DNA of 64,000 nucleotides. Origin: Owenia fusiformis (lineage: Eukaryota > Annelida > Polychaeta > Sabellida > Oweniidae). A program made the translations under genes and the position numbers. The number at the start of each line of letters is the position of its first letter. The first letter of the stretch is position 1. Of the stretch, positions 48,041-58,920 are shown one piece after another. The notes under the pieces are model-generated. The model saw only the letters and a list, made by a program, of their open reading frames with translations, was not told where the DNA came from and made no database searches. The stretch covers positions 33,047,375-33,111,374 of the forward strand of contig CAIIXF020000005.1 in NCBI GenBank assembly GCA_903813345.2, in the 5' to 3' direction.

Positions 48041-48989
48041 AAAGGACCAGGTATAGTATAGCAAGTGATTTAAGACAGTCATATCTTTCACCACTAGTAC
48101 TTCCTGGCCTTAAACCTGCACATCGCTCCAAAACGCAATCTTGGGTTGTTTCAGGGGTGAATTTTATCATTTTGAGCTTAATGAAAGATTATAGAATGAT
48201 GAACAAATGGGGCAAATCTTGTGTATAAATACTTTCGATAAATGTGTCATTTCAAACATTGTTCATTGAATTTGCTTTGATTGGTGATGACGATATGATT
48301 TTGGAAAGGTTTGTAAATTGAGAACGTGACGTCACTTCCGAATTATAGCATTCAACGTGAGTAGCGTTTAATTACTCCAATCATTCATAATAACTTGGTG
48401 GCCTTGCGGTAGAATGCTCGCTCAGCACGCAGGAGGCCCGGGCTCGAATCCCGCACTAACTTTTTTAACTAAATGATTGTTCTTTGATACGCAGAAAAAA
48501 CAATTTTTATTTATAAAGAGCTTGAAAATGTATAAACAATATATGTCAACATATTGCGTTTTGGAGCGATGTGCAGGTTTAAAACCACATATCCCATGTT
48601 ATTTTCCAAAAGGGAAAACATATGCTATGCATTGTTTCCAGCATAATTTTGGTCATCCAAAACTGATATGTTCAAAACCAGACTTCCATCCAATATCATT
48701 CTACTTTTGAAGACATTTTAGTCCCCTTGTTGAATAATCTTTTCATTAAATAAAAATCAGAAAAAGAAGATCCTCTTTTGAGTATATAGATTCAACATTT
48801 TGAAAGAAATGTTGACATTTTATAATTTTTCAAATTGCTTGATTGATATTTTTACTATCCTTGAGCATTTACTTGAAAGATAACATATTGTGTTAATAGC
48901 AAATGTAATATTTAGGCCTAAACTGAGAAAGTACTCATGAAAAAGATAATACTGTCTAAAATCACTTGCTATACTTTTTCTGGTCCTTT
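48041..48989. mobile_element. Inverted-repeat element with internal tRNA-like module
   Basis: Ends AAAGGACCAG and CTGGTCCTTT; inversion continues through AGTATAGCAAGTGATTT / AAATCACTTGCTATACT. A second inverted pair, ACCTGCACATCGCTCCAAAA (48114) against its complement at about 48556-48580, lies inside. Length 949 bp; no transposase frame. Confidence 0.75.
48394..48466 (+). repeat. tRNA-like SINE module with pol III boxes and terminator
   Basis: A box TGGCCTTGCGG, B box GGCTCGAATCC (one base from consensus), T-stem CGGG/CCCG around CTCGAAT, followed by T6 as a pol III terminator. The anticodon arm does not fold cleanly and no CCA-type acceptor is clear, so a SINE head or tRNA relic is more likely than a working tRNA. 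Confidence 0.6.
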
Positions 48990-49071
48990 GAAAATTTAAA
49001 TAAATATGATCTATTTGCCTGTTGAAACATAGATGATAGATAAATTAATTGAGGTTTCAAGGCTCTCATAC

Positions 49072-49077
49072 TTTATT
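49072..49077 (-). terminator. Candidate poly(A) signal of KChIP gene 2
   Basis: AATAAA on the minus strand, about 290 bp after the proposed stop codon. Position and consensus only. Confidence 0.35.
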
Positions 49078-49366
49078 TATTAAGTTCTGTATAAATGTAT
49101 AAAACATTGAACATAATATGTCACCCCTTCATCTGAAATCTTGTCCACTGGGTTCTCAACATTATATATAGGTTATTATAAAATACAAGTTTTGCTAATT
49201 TGTAACATGAATAACAATTTTAATCAGTGATAGAAATATTTGAACAGTATCATCTGGATTATATTACCAAACATTACTTGTACTGAATTGCCTAGTTAAG
49301 TATAGACTAGAACTTCTAGACTCAATTATTTGTTACAATGGTCTTTAATTACAAAATATTTGTAAA

Positions 49367-49435
49367 TTATTCATCCCTATACATGGTCTTGATAACAGAT
49401 GTAAACATAACTATATTATTTATCAAGACAGTGAA
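49367..49435 (-). CDS. KChIP gene 2, candidate last exon
   Basis: Acceptor TTTCCAG, then [22 protein letters not shown] in short pieces: the first 15 residues line up without gaps with the gene 1 ending [15 protein letters not shown] (shared V, M, F, V and conservative I/L, S/T changes), followed by KTMYRDE and TAA. The phase fits. The conserved first Asp is replaced by Phe, so an alternative last exon elsewhere is possible. Confidence 0.55.
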   Translation of the reverse strand, partial: FTVLINNIVMFTSVIKTMYRDE

Positions 49436-52400
49436 CTGGAAATAATTTTTTAAATGTGGTTAAGATTCTTCATGCAAAAATTAAAATAACAATGTAAAAT
49501 AGCATGCATAAATGTTATGTATGTTAAAACATGTGAAAATATAGTTATGAATGTGATGTACTTTGTGACCATAATAATTCTAATGCATATATACTGGAAA
49601 AGTGCATGTATCCAATTTACCTTTCCGCAAGTTTGCATAAATTCGTCCATAGTAATAAGTCCATCCCTGTTTAAATCCATTTTCTGAAACAAAAATGATA
49701 AACAGATAAGACAATCGGTATCAGTAAACTGTATATATTTCACACAAAATATATATTTAAGAGTATTTCAGTGGTATTTTAGTTTCCCATTTTAAAAAGC
49801 AATAGTTACTTCAAACACTGTTTCCACATGATCTCTGGGAGTAGTTTCATCAATAACTGGCTCTGCATATTTTCCCATTAAGTCGTAAATTGCAGAAACA
49901 ATATCTGTCATCTCATCTTTAGTAATCATGCCATCTCCATTGATATCATAAAGTCGAAATGCCCATTCTAGTTTTTCACGCAAGCTCCCTCGAGAAATCA
50001 CAGAGAGACCAATGACAAATTCCTATAAAGAAATAAAAATGAAATTATTAATAAAGGCTGTGCCTTAGCCTTGATAAAACTTGATAATAGGGGATATTGA
50101 CAAAATCATTTTTGAAGTCATTTTAATGAGTATTCGTTCAATCAAATTTGAGATATTACAGAATTACTAATATTAAAAAAATATTCACCTTTCTACATTT
50201 CAAGGAGATGGTTTGAATTACCAATCTAGAATGTTATCGATATTGACTACGAAATTTGCCCTTTGATGTATAGTAATATAGTATTTCTTTGGTTAAACAT
50301 GAATAAACGTTTTCATTTCTTGATTGATTAATTGTACCTTATCAACATTACTAATCATTCATCTCAGCTATATAATTGATATCAATTATGTAATGTTGTT
50401 TAACTCTGGTGATATACATGTACCTTTACATTTAACTTCATGGCCAATGTGAATTTAAGCAAACTTTGATTGTAATTTGAAGCATTGAGGTAGAGTGAGA
50501 TTTCAATATGATTTGTGAATAACACTACAAACTAATCAAGCATAAAGAATGGCTCGTGAATCAATGCTTTTCACTAGATAGTTGGTACTGAATGAAATCA
50601 ATATACCAATTTCATCAAGTACGATTCAACTCAAGTAAAACTATTCAGCTTCACACAATTGCATTCTGTTATCCTCTAAGAGCTGATAAGGCATGATTGG
50701 ATTCCTCTAACATCATTTATTACATTAAAGGTGCACTTAAAATACCCCCTGAAGGAATTTACACCACATTTAGTGATGTTTTCTTTCAAGGTCACTTAGG
50801 TATGTTACTACTCAGTTTTAATTCTTTATGGTTACAATACACATCCTTACCTCAAAAGTGATTGTTCCACTGTGATCCACGTCAAATGTATTGAATACAT
50901 AGTGGGCGTATGCACTTGAATCTACAAAATATATGTCATTTTATAGGATTCATTTTATCTTGGCTCACCAGATTTGTTTGCCTGACTATTGATGGCCTCT
51001 GGGACCTTAGCTTGACATACTCATTAGGCGTTGAAATCTTATTCTAATAATATTGGAAAGTGGAACATAATCTAAAATTACTACTTTGATCATCAACCTG
51101 ACCATACATCTTACACAAACACATAATGCTCCATATTGTTGTTTTAGAACTGGTTTATATGTTCAGTGTGGTCCAAAAAAAGTGAACCCTTGCAACAAGC
51201 TATATCATATCTCAATTATTACTTGCATTAATGGGCTGATATTTTCACATAGAGGGAGGTCTAAAATTTTTGTTGGTACCATTAAGGTCACTCAGTCTTT
51301 AGTCTTGCAGAAGTTACATGGCATCTACGGACATGCCTGATAAATGGGTGATGTGCTTAATCCATGCTCCATGGTTATGGATAACTGCTGTAATGCGAAT
51401 GTTGAAGTTGTTTACTGCTTAAAAAAAACATTAGATACACAGCCAATCCACATCCACATGGAACCTATGCCACAATGATCCATTATGAATCCTCATGAAA
51501 CCCACGATGAATTCCATGTGAAATCTGCACGGATTTTAGGCTCATTGATCCATGTGGAATTGGGAAAGTTTTTCCATGTTTATTCACGCGGAATATTTGC
51601 AAAATATCCATGCTGAAATGTGTGACAATAATTTAGATCAAATTCATGTGGAAATAGTGTGAATTCCATGTGGAATCTACGTTGATTGCACCACATATCC
51701 AAGTGGATTCAATGTTGATCATATTGGGGGTATGCAACAACTTTTTACTTTAAAATAAAAAAAACTGCTTTAAATTTACAAAATACCTCTAGATATGCTG
51801 AAACGAGCAGTGAACAACTTCAACATTCACATTGCAGCAGTTATCCAGAAGCATAGTGAGCTTGGTGTAGGAAGCCAGTTAAAGAAAATGAGAGAAAGTG
51901 TACTAGCAGAATTCAATGCCCCGTATGGGAATCAAACCTAGTACCCTTGGATCCAAATATTGATACAGCTGGGCAGTAGTAGCAACTTGCTATCAAAGGT
52001 CGTTACACTATCTCCCATTGAAAGGATCTCACCCTCATCGTCAGCCTTGCTTTCCTTAGCAGTGACTTATACACATACGAGCGCAAAGGATACAACAAAT
52101 GTTTTTGATCCCACATCCAACACCAATATTATTACCCGAGGGCACATCAGGGGAATGACTAACAAATAAGCATAGTGTAACTACAGTTGGGCCATAGTAG
52201 CAACTTGCTATCAAGGGTCATTACAATAGTATGAACAGAGACTGTGGTAATTTAACCTTTCACATGTTTGGGACGCTGTTCTGTCATCAACATCACAATG
52301 GTAATAAACATTGTTGCCAATGTCACAAGAAGGTCTCAAGCAAGTTATTCTGAAGGAGCATGATGTGATTTGAGACATCAATATCAAATAGGTACTAAGG

Positions 52401-55400
52401 TTGCACCAAAAAATAATAATTGTAGATGTATATATTACCAACCTGAAGAAACATATTCAGATTTATATTTAGAGTAGTTGTATTAAACCATTTAAACATT
52501 TTAATTGATATTTAATAATCAAGTGATGTGAATGTTTAAATGAATGAAATAAAAATGTCTTAATGAAAACTATTTTTAAAGAGAAGCATGTTTAACATTT
52601 GTATACCTACCTCCCTGGGGGAAAAATTGAGCATAAATTTCTCTGAAGGTATCTTCATTCACAATCCCAGTGGGACACTCCTAAAACATGCAGTTAGTTG
52701 AATGTTAAAAGCAAATTAAATGCATGGTTAAGGAACATACATACTAAACATATATGGTTATATCTGACATTGAACTCTAGTTTTAATAACTGATATGCTC
52801 ATCTCCCATTTCTTGATATTCATTCACCTGTTAAGTCCCAATTTAAATCAGAAGTCCTGATTCTTTGGTGCTTACTCAGCTTTTTTTGCCAAAACCCTGA
52901 TTTTATAAAATCCCAATTTTTTATATTATCCCTCCAATACTGTTTTAGAATCTTAGATTTTCTCCCAATTTTTTCTAGAAATCCAGATTTATTCTGAATT
53001 TTCAGTTAATGATTTTTTCCAAACAACTCGATTTTAAAAAAGAAGTCCTGAATGTTTTTTCTTTTTATTCAAATAAAGTTTATTCCAATTTAGGTTTTTA
53101 CGATACAGAAATACAATAGTACAATTAATTACAATAATGTATAATGAGTTATTGTTTTAATCATTTTCCATTTGTTTTTAAAAAATACAATTTTACGAGT
53201 ACAGATACGAGTACAAAATTTAAAAATTTAAAATGAAGTCCTCAATGTTGATTTGGTTTTTGTAACTAGATTTTTCTCTGGTTCTTTTTTTTCTAGAAAT
53301 CCAGATTTTCTACAGATTTATCTGAGTAAACAACCCCCATTTCAACATGATATCCTTCGAAATTCCCATTTTTAGAAAAATATATTAGTATCTATTAGAA
53401 CCAAGCTTAATTTGTAGTTTAAATGCTTCAAAGTGAATCATTTATATACAGAAAAAATATACTATATACTATTAATTGACAAATCTAGTAAGGTTTCTTT
53501 ATTTCCTATGTAATAAATTCTTACAATAGGAAACTAGTGTTATTTAATTGAGCACTATATTGCATATGCAAAACTTGATATAATTCAACATTGTGCTGCA
53601 CTCAAACAAATGTTATTCAATCTATCAAATAAAAATATGCAAGAACTGTTATTTTTTCCACATTTTGCTACATATTATGCTAGAAGCATTCACATGTAAA
53701 TTGTATCCAAACATTTTTCATATTGATTGTTCCACATAACATGACAGTATTACATTATAACTTTGCTTTCACATCATCTAATAAAAAGCAAGTCAACATA
53801 TTTCAAAACTAATCAAAAGTTTTATGTCTAATTGAAGTGCCAAATGTTTGTCATGCATTGTGCATTCACACATGTACCTCCATATGGAAATATTACAGTG
53901 AATATTTCTTTGAAAGTGACTTCGTCAATATCACCCTTAGGACACTCCTGCATGAAAGAAATCATCACAGTGTCACTATCGTTGTGATTTATTTATCATA
54001 AGAGACGCCTTAAACTTTTTCCATATAATTAGTAGTAATATCTCAATGACGTATTTCCAGCATCGTTATCGTTAAATTGCTCCATAGGAGATAATCATAA
54101 AAGTGAGCATGAATAAGTAATAAGGATGTTTGAAAGATAAAGTTCACTTTCTTATTATTACCAAGAGTGGTCTTCTTATTCAGTGTAATGAAGCCAATAA
54201 TATGGGTTGCTGACTTAATGGTTGTATTGATTACACATACTACTTGTGAGAATCACCAAATGTCTGATTCTATTGCAAAATATTTTATGCAAGACAGATC
54301 AGCCAAATTCAGTTTGAATAAATGGTGTGAAGAAATAGTTTTTGTCATGACATACTGCAATTATTATAACAATTTTGAGGGTGGGAATTCTGGAAATCAT
54401 CTAAAGCCTTCAGGTAAATTGACAAGCAGCAATGTGCAGAATTGGAGAGAATGTTGAGAGTACAAATAAGATACAAAATATGACGTGTAAGAAGTTATAT
54501 CACAATGACTTTCCATTCAAGGATGGTGGAAAAAGTCTAAAGATCACCCAAGTGATTATAATAAAGAAAGCCCATGTTGAAAGATCATGGTATAACAGAC
54601 TATCTGTATTTTCATGTATAATTAGGAATTACTATGAAAAATGAATTTCTTACATGCCCATATTTTAATTCATATTGCACAATATGAGCTATTTTGACAA
54701 CCCAGGGTAAAAGCATTTGAACAAATGGAATAACTTGAAACTAAAAATAGTAAAGACAGTTCAAAATACACTTTACAAATAATGGTAAAGATGCCAGGGA
54801 TTTGATTAACAAGATTTAAATGTGTGAAAGCAGGATTTGCCTACCTCCAAAGCAAAATATATTGCTGAATACATGAGCAAATTTTTCTTCATCAATACAG
54901 CCCTGAGGACACTCCTAAAGTAAAGCCTGATAGTAACTGGTTTGACTACTGAAATCTATTGCACTCAGTACAGGAAAAATTATTGTATATTGTACAAGTA
55001 TTGTATAAGTGTTTAGACAACAATTTTAAATAACATTCTTTTCATACTCTGTATAGCTTTTCTTCATATAGACAGATATGTAAAACAAAAGAATTGTACA
55101 AGAAATAAGCAATAAATACCTGCTTGAAACCTCTGTACATGATTTGGAGTTCTTTTCTGGAGAATTTAGTGTTTTTAACAAGTGTGTCAAGACCCTCTGG
55201 TCTGTAACGTGTGACAACCAGCTCAAAGTCATCAATATCATTATCTAAAAATAGAAAGACACAAGGTGTTATCAAAACTACAAAACAGCAACTCCCCAGA
55301 GTAGCAAATCCCATAACATTTGGAACAAATATGATAATCAGTAATTGTGTTATTCATGTTTCTGCTGAAAATGGCAGAAACTTGAATTCAGCTGCCATCT

Positions 55401-55862
55401 TGAAAATTTATCCTCTCGTGTGTTTAACACCTGTTTCCTCTACTCTACTAGGTCTTGAGTTTGAAACGTGTGAGCTCCTTTCTTGAGCTCAAAACAGTTT
55501 ATATTTAGGATCCTATGTCCAAAAGGCACTACCATATATGATTTGAACCAAGTCTATCATCTTTTATTCAAGTTGTCTAACATTTGTAATGTAACATTTG
55601 TTACAAAAATAATGACAATTTTTCATTCAGTTACCACATCTGATATTCAAACAAAATTTTATGTATTTTGTTATTGAGACAGTGTTATCTGCAAATCACT
55701 TTAGACTTCTAAGTTTCCAAATCAAGTTTAAACACACAATTTTAAACCAAATTATAATCCCAACCTTGTATATATTTACTTATTCCATATATTTGAAATG
55801 TATGAAGTATCCAATCAAAGCAAAAAGCAATACTAACCATTTGATACATTTATATTTCCCAT
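49367..55862 (-). CDS. KChIP-like neuronal calcium sensor, gene 2 (whole coding locus)
   Basis: Paralogue of gene 1 on the opposite strand. Exons in transcript order: 55862-55838 (candidate), 55244-55120, one of 54914-54845 / 53947-53878 / 52680-52611, 50921-50851, 50022-49810, 49683-49621, 49435-49367 (candidate). The total is 636 nt, about 211 aa, with all phases compatible and GT/AG junctions. Visible marks: [11 protein letters not shown]; degenerate EF-hand 1 CPxG; EF-hand 2 loop [14 protein letters not shown]-hand 3 loop [14 protein letters not shown]-hand 4 loop [12 protein letters not shown]. The core is very similar to gene 1 and the exon lengths 125, 70, 71 and 63 are identical. The intron that splits EF-hand 3 in gene 1 is absent here (68+145 = 213 nt). 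The two end exons are less certain than the middle ones. The inferred role is as for gene 1: a cytoplasmic calcium sensor for Kv4-type channels. Confidence 0.85.
49621..49683 (-). CDS. KChIP gene 2, EF-hand 4 exon
   Basis: Acceptor TTTCAG, donor GTAAAT, 63 nt as in gene 1. Encodes [20 protein letters not shown] and K. Confidence 0.93.
49810..50022 (-). CDS. KChIP gene 2, fused exon (EF-hand 2-3 linker and EF-hand 3)
   Basis: Acceptor CTTTATAG, donor GTAACT, 213 nt = 71 codons. Encodes [20 protein letters not shown], then [20 protein letters not shown] and [20 protein letters not shown]. It corresponds to two exons of gene 1 (68+145 nt) without the intron. Confidence 0.95.
50851..50921 (-). 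CDS. KChIP gene 2, EF-hand 2 exon
   Basis: Acceptor TTTGTAG, donor GTAAGG, 71 nt. Encodes [20 protein letters not shown] and ITFE, the first Asp being completed from the preceding 70-nt exon. Confidence 0.93.
51378..51847. mobile_element. Foldback element in KChIP gene 2 intron
   Basis: Arms of about 42 bp: TGGATAACTGCTG (51378) and CAGCAGTTATCCA (ending 51847) with their inner continuation. The centre has repeated CCATGTGGAAT/ATTCCATGTGG words. 470 bp, non-coding. Confidence 0.75.
51915..52230. repeat. SINE-like sequence with duplicated phrase
   Basis: GTAGCAACTTGCTATCAA occurs at about 51980 and 52197, each followed by GGTCGTTAC or GGTCATTAC. A minus-strand B-box-like AGGTTTGATTCCC lies at about 51928-51942. 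Same family as 13595-13720. Confidence 0.4.
52611..52680 (-). CDS. KChIP gene 2 EF-hand 1 exon, version c' (canonical)
   Basis: Acceptor GTTTTAG, donor GTAGGT, 70 nt, phase 0 in and phase 1 out. Encodes [20 protein letters not shown] and PQG; 18 of 23 residues equal gene 1 version a. It is the version nearest the downstream constant exons, whereas in gene 1 the canonical version is farthest from them. Confidence 0.9.
52838..53340. repeat. Degenerate T-rich repeat
   Basis: Phrases such as AATCCCAATTTTTT, CCTGATTTT and TCTAGAAATCCAGATTT recur without strict period. Similar to 39260-39480. No gene. Confidence 0.4.
53878..53947 (-). CDS. KChIP gene 2 EF-hand 1 exon, version b' (divergent)
   Basis: Acceptor CATGCAG, donor GTACAT, 70 nt, same phases. 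Encodes [20 protein letters not shown] and PYG. CPxG is kept; 12 of 23 residues match version c' or gene 1 version a. Confidence 0.87.
54845..54914 (-). CDS. KChIP gene 2 EF-hand 1 exon, version a' (divergent)
   Basis: Acceptor CTTTAG, donor GTAGGC, 70 nt, same phases. Encodes [20 protein letters not shown] and CFG. CPxG is kept but an extra Cys appears in the loop and another near the helix end. It shares I-D-E and IF with version b', suggesting these two arose from each other. Confidence 0.85.
55120..55244 (-). CDS. KChIP gene 2, second exon
   Basis: Acceptor TTTTTAG, donor GTATTT, 125 nt as in gene 1. Encodes [20 protein letters not shown] and [14 protein letters not shown]. An in-frame ATG at 55314, 70 bp upstream, would instead read through the acceptor and add a hydrophobic N-terminus ([10 protein letters not shown]...). 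Confidence 0.92.
55838..55862 (-). CDS. KChIP gene 2, candidate first exon
   Basis: Encodes MGNINVSN plus G, donor GTTAGT; the G completes GAT (Asp) with the next exon. Start context is good (A at -3, G at +4), and Gly-2 would allow N-myristoylation as in many calcium sensors, though position 6 is Val and not the preferred Ser/Thr. Only 25 nt, so the call is tentative. Confidence 0.35.
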
Positions 55863-57800
55863 GATCAGCGTCAAAAGACATTCACTTATCTCCTGATCTT
55901 AAATATGGTGTCTTCATTATGTTTGCATGATCAAAAATATATTTGATTGAGGGAACATAGGGACAACATCTATGCACTAGTGACCACTCCATTCACTTAA
56001 GATGAGTACACAAAAATTTATGAACCTTTTTTAACCAATCCTAAGGGACATGCATTTGAAATTGTTGTTCTAAATTGTTAAAGCAAATGAATCCCATACG
56101 TATGAAAGGTATGTTGTTAAGACTAATCTAACTAATGAAATTAACATTTGCATGATTTCTTCATTGCACGCAACTTTCTTGCGTGTCTTTTTGAGATTGA
56201 ATTTACTCTTGTTTATTAGTTTAATGAAAATTAAAAATTCATCCTATTTGGAATAAGAATAAAAGACTAATAGGATGATGTTTGTATTCATTTTATTCAT
56301 TTATATCAAGGCTTTTGTGATGTAGAAATCTCATCAGAGAGAATGTCTTTAGCTATAACATGAATTAATGAAGACAGTTTGAACTATTCTGCTTCAACAT
56401 GAATTCTACAGAGAAGTACTGGATAGCATCATAAATGCTATAAAATATAATTCATAATACTTTTATAGGTCCCTTAATATTTGAGGGCATCATTAATGAA
56501 CTCCCAGCAATGCCAAACACTAAATATTATACTAAATATACCATCTTTCAACTTCAGAATTCTCACTTGACTCTTCACAAAATCAACAACAGAATTCATA
56601 ACATTGAATATACACCAGATTTTCTCTTTAAAAGCCTCTTGGATATTGAATGAAAGTTATGCATTATTTTGTAAGTTTTCCCTGGTGTGCTAACTAAGGC
56701 TCACTGAGAATATTTTATAATTTCCTTGATTCCACTAAGATATGATAACGCAAGTGTCAAAATAAATGATGAGCCTAACATTTGTTAAAAGGAACACTTA
56801 GATCCAATAGTCATGAGGAAACATACCCGCCTTACCATTCGCCAGGTGAAATCAAATAATGTTAGATGTCATTCATTTTATTTCAGTGTAAATTGTTTAG
56901 CCTTTCAAAGCTGGTGACCTTAATTTTTTGTACCTGTAAAATAAGAAGTAGAATGTTGATGGTACATAGGATTTGTTCGACTTCATATTATTTATTTCTC
57001 TACACTGTCTGTTTACTAATGTTGAGTGAAAATAAAATTTGAAAAATCTCTCAAAATTGAGCCATATGATTAAGAAGATTTTTTGAAAACCTGGTCAAAA
57101 GTTTGGTAACATCATTACAACATTGTAATAGAGTTGATTTGTCAAATGTGAGACTCCCACTACCAATGTGTGTGTAGGTATATACAAATGTACAGAGAAG
57201 CCAATCTGTTGTCTGTCTGCACCATAAATGTTTATTTTTACAAAAAGTTAAGTGTACTATAAAACCTGTCTAAGTGCAACACCTTTGTTACCTCAAGAAA
57301 GTGTTCCACTTCTAGAGGTTTCACTGTATATTCATAGTAGAAACTTCGAAAATATCCAGCATAATGAAACTTCTGCTCTCCCTCATGTTTCTAAACAAGA
57401 TTAAATCGTAGTATATATAATAACAATCACTAGCGCTGCACAATAGTATACAGTTGCACAGTCAATTTATTTGTTCCATACAAAATTCCATCAGAAATTT
57501 AAAACCACATTTTAACCCAGATGTTTTGGAACACCCTTTTTTAGAACCAATAATAAGTCAATAGTAAACCATCAATGATGCCAATCAAAACTGTACTTAG
57601 AAATTTGATACAATACCCTATTAAATGGTAATACTAATAATAACTTTTGCCAATACATTTCAGTCAATGGAATGCACTACAAGGGCTCTAAAAATAGATC
57701 AATAGTTTCTGACATGTACAACATTATACGACTTAAAACAAAACATTCAGTTTCATTTTTTTTAATATTGGCATCATGTGCGTAATTTTTACTATTTTTA
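55863..57800. other. Upstream of KChIP gene 2, no gene recognised
   Basis: AT-rich, no exon with family resemblance found; may hold promoter or other first exons. Confidence 0.5.
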
Positions 57801-58435
57801 GATTAAGGTCTCGGGGTAGTTATCAAAAATTTACACCAAACAGAAAATGAAAAAAACATGTGGATTTTTGAACTTTTTGAAGTAAGATAACAGAGTTCTG
57901 CTTTGATCTTCAATCAGTTTTACTTCTCCCATATATAATTTACATACAAGGATCACAATAGTCATGGTCAAAATGACCCTTACCATGCTGAAATAGCTTT
58001 TCAGTCCTCTGAAATTGTGATTGAAAAAAGTCAGCATTTCCAAAAGATCACTGAACAGAATAGTTTGAACTTTTCAGAAAATGTGCAAAATATATTGCTT
58101 AAAAATAATAGGAGCTTTGAAAATAAGAAAAATTGTCTGAAACAAAAATTGTGGTCATAAAAAGGAAAGCTTTTCAAATCAGTTTTTTTCTTTCCGAAAT
58201 GTTAACTTTTATATTTTTTCAGTCACATTTTCAGAGGGCTGAAAAAGCTATTTCAGCGTGATAATGGTCATTCTGACCATGACCATTGTGATCCTGGTTA
58301 TGTAAATGATATATGGGAGTAATACATCTGACTGAAGATCAAAGCAGAACTCTTATCCAACTTCAAAAAATTCTAAAATCCACATGTGTTTTTCATTTCC
58401 TGTTTGGTGTAAATTTACTACCACAAGACCTTAAT
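57801..58435. mobile_element. Large hairpin (foldback) element
   Basis: Left arm from GATTAAGGTCTCGGGGTAGT, right arm ending ACCACAAGACCTTAATG. The arms are inverted copies over at least 230 bp (for example GATCACAATAGTCATGGTCA against TGACCATGACCATTGTGATC) around a loop of about 110-170 bp. No coding capacity. No clear target duplication. Confidence 0.85.
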
Positions 58436-58920
58436 GAACTTTGTAATCTCTTTAGGAGTTGCTGAAGAGCATTATAATGAAGTACTGTGGCATTCAAAGA
58501 ATATTATGCCAGAGTAGAAGCAATATTTTTGTAATATTAGTATTTTTGCAAATCTGAAAACAGATTTGTGGTACTTGTCTCAAAATGAGGCTGACAATTA
58601 TAATTGCTGATAATTTAAATGGATATTGATACCTGCACTCTCTGGTTTTACGAAAAAGACTGACCCCACCGACCGGTCAGTGTTCTCCACTGGTAGCCTC
58701 AATACAGGGTTTGAAAAAAATGTGTAAAAGACCGACCATATCATGTAAAAGACCGAACATATTTGTAGCCTTAAAATATTAATAATTTGATTTTGAATGT
58801 CAATCGTTGGACTAGGCAACGTTTTACCGATTTTGTACCTTGCAACAAATGGCAAGCAAACAAATTGGGCATGACCGTCTCCTCTCGATTAATTGTCCTG
58901 CCTTAGGTCCTAACCTATCA

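Noticed and set aside
48394-48466. Functional tRNA gene
   Set aside because: A and B boxes and terminator are good, but the anticodon arm and acceptor stem do not fold properly and it lies inside a repeat element.
54167-54457. 96-codon open frame on the plus strand within the KChIP gene 2 intron
   Set aside because: Starts at GTG, lies antisense between two alternative exons, and shows no family motif.
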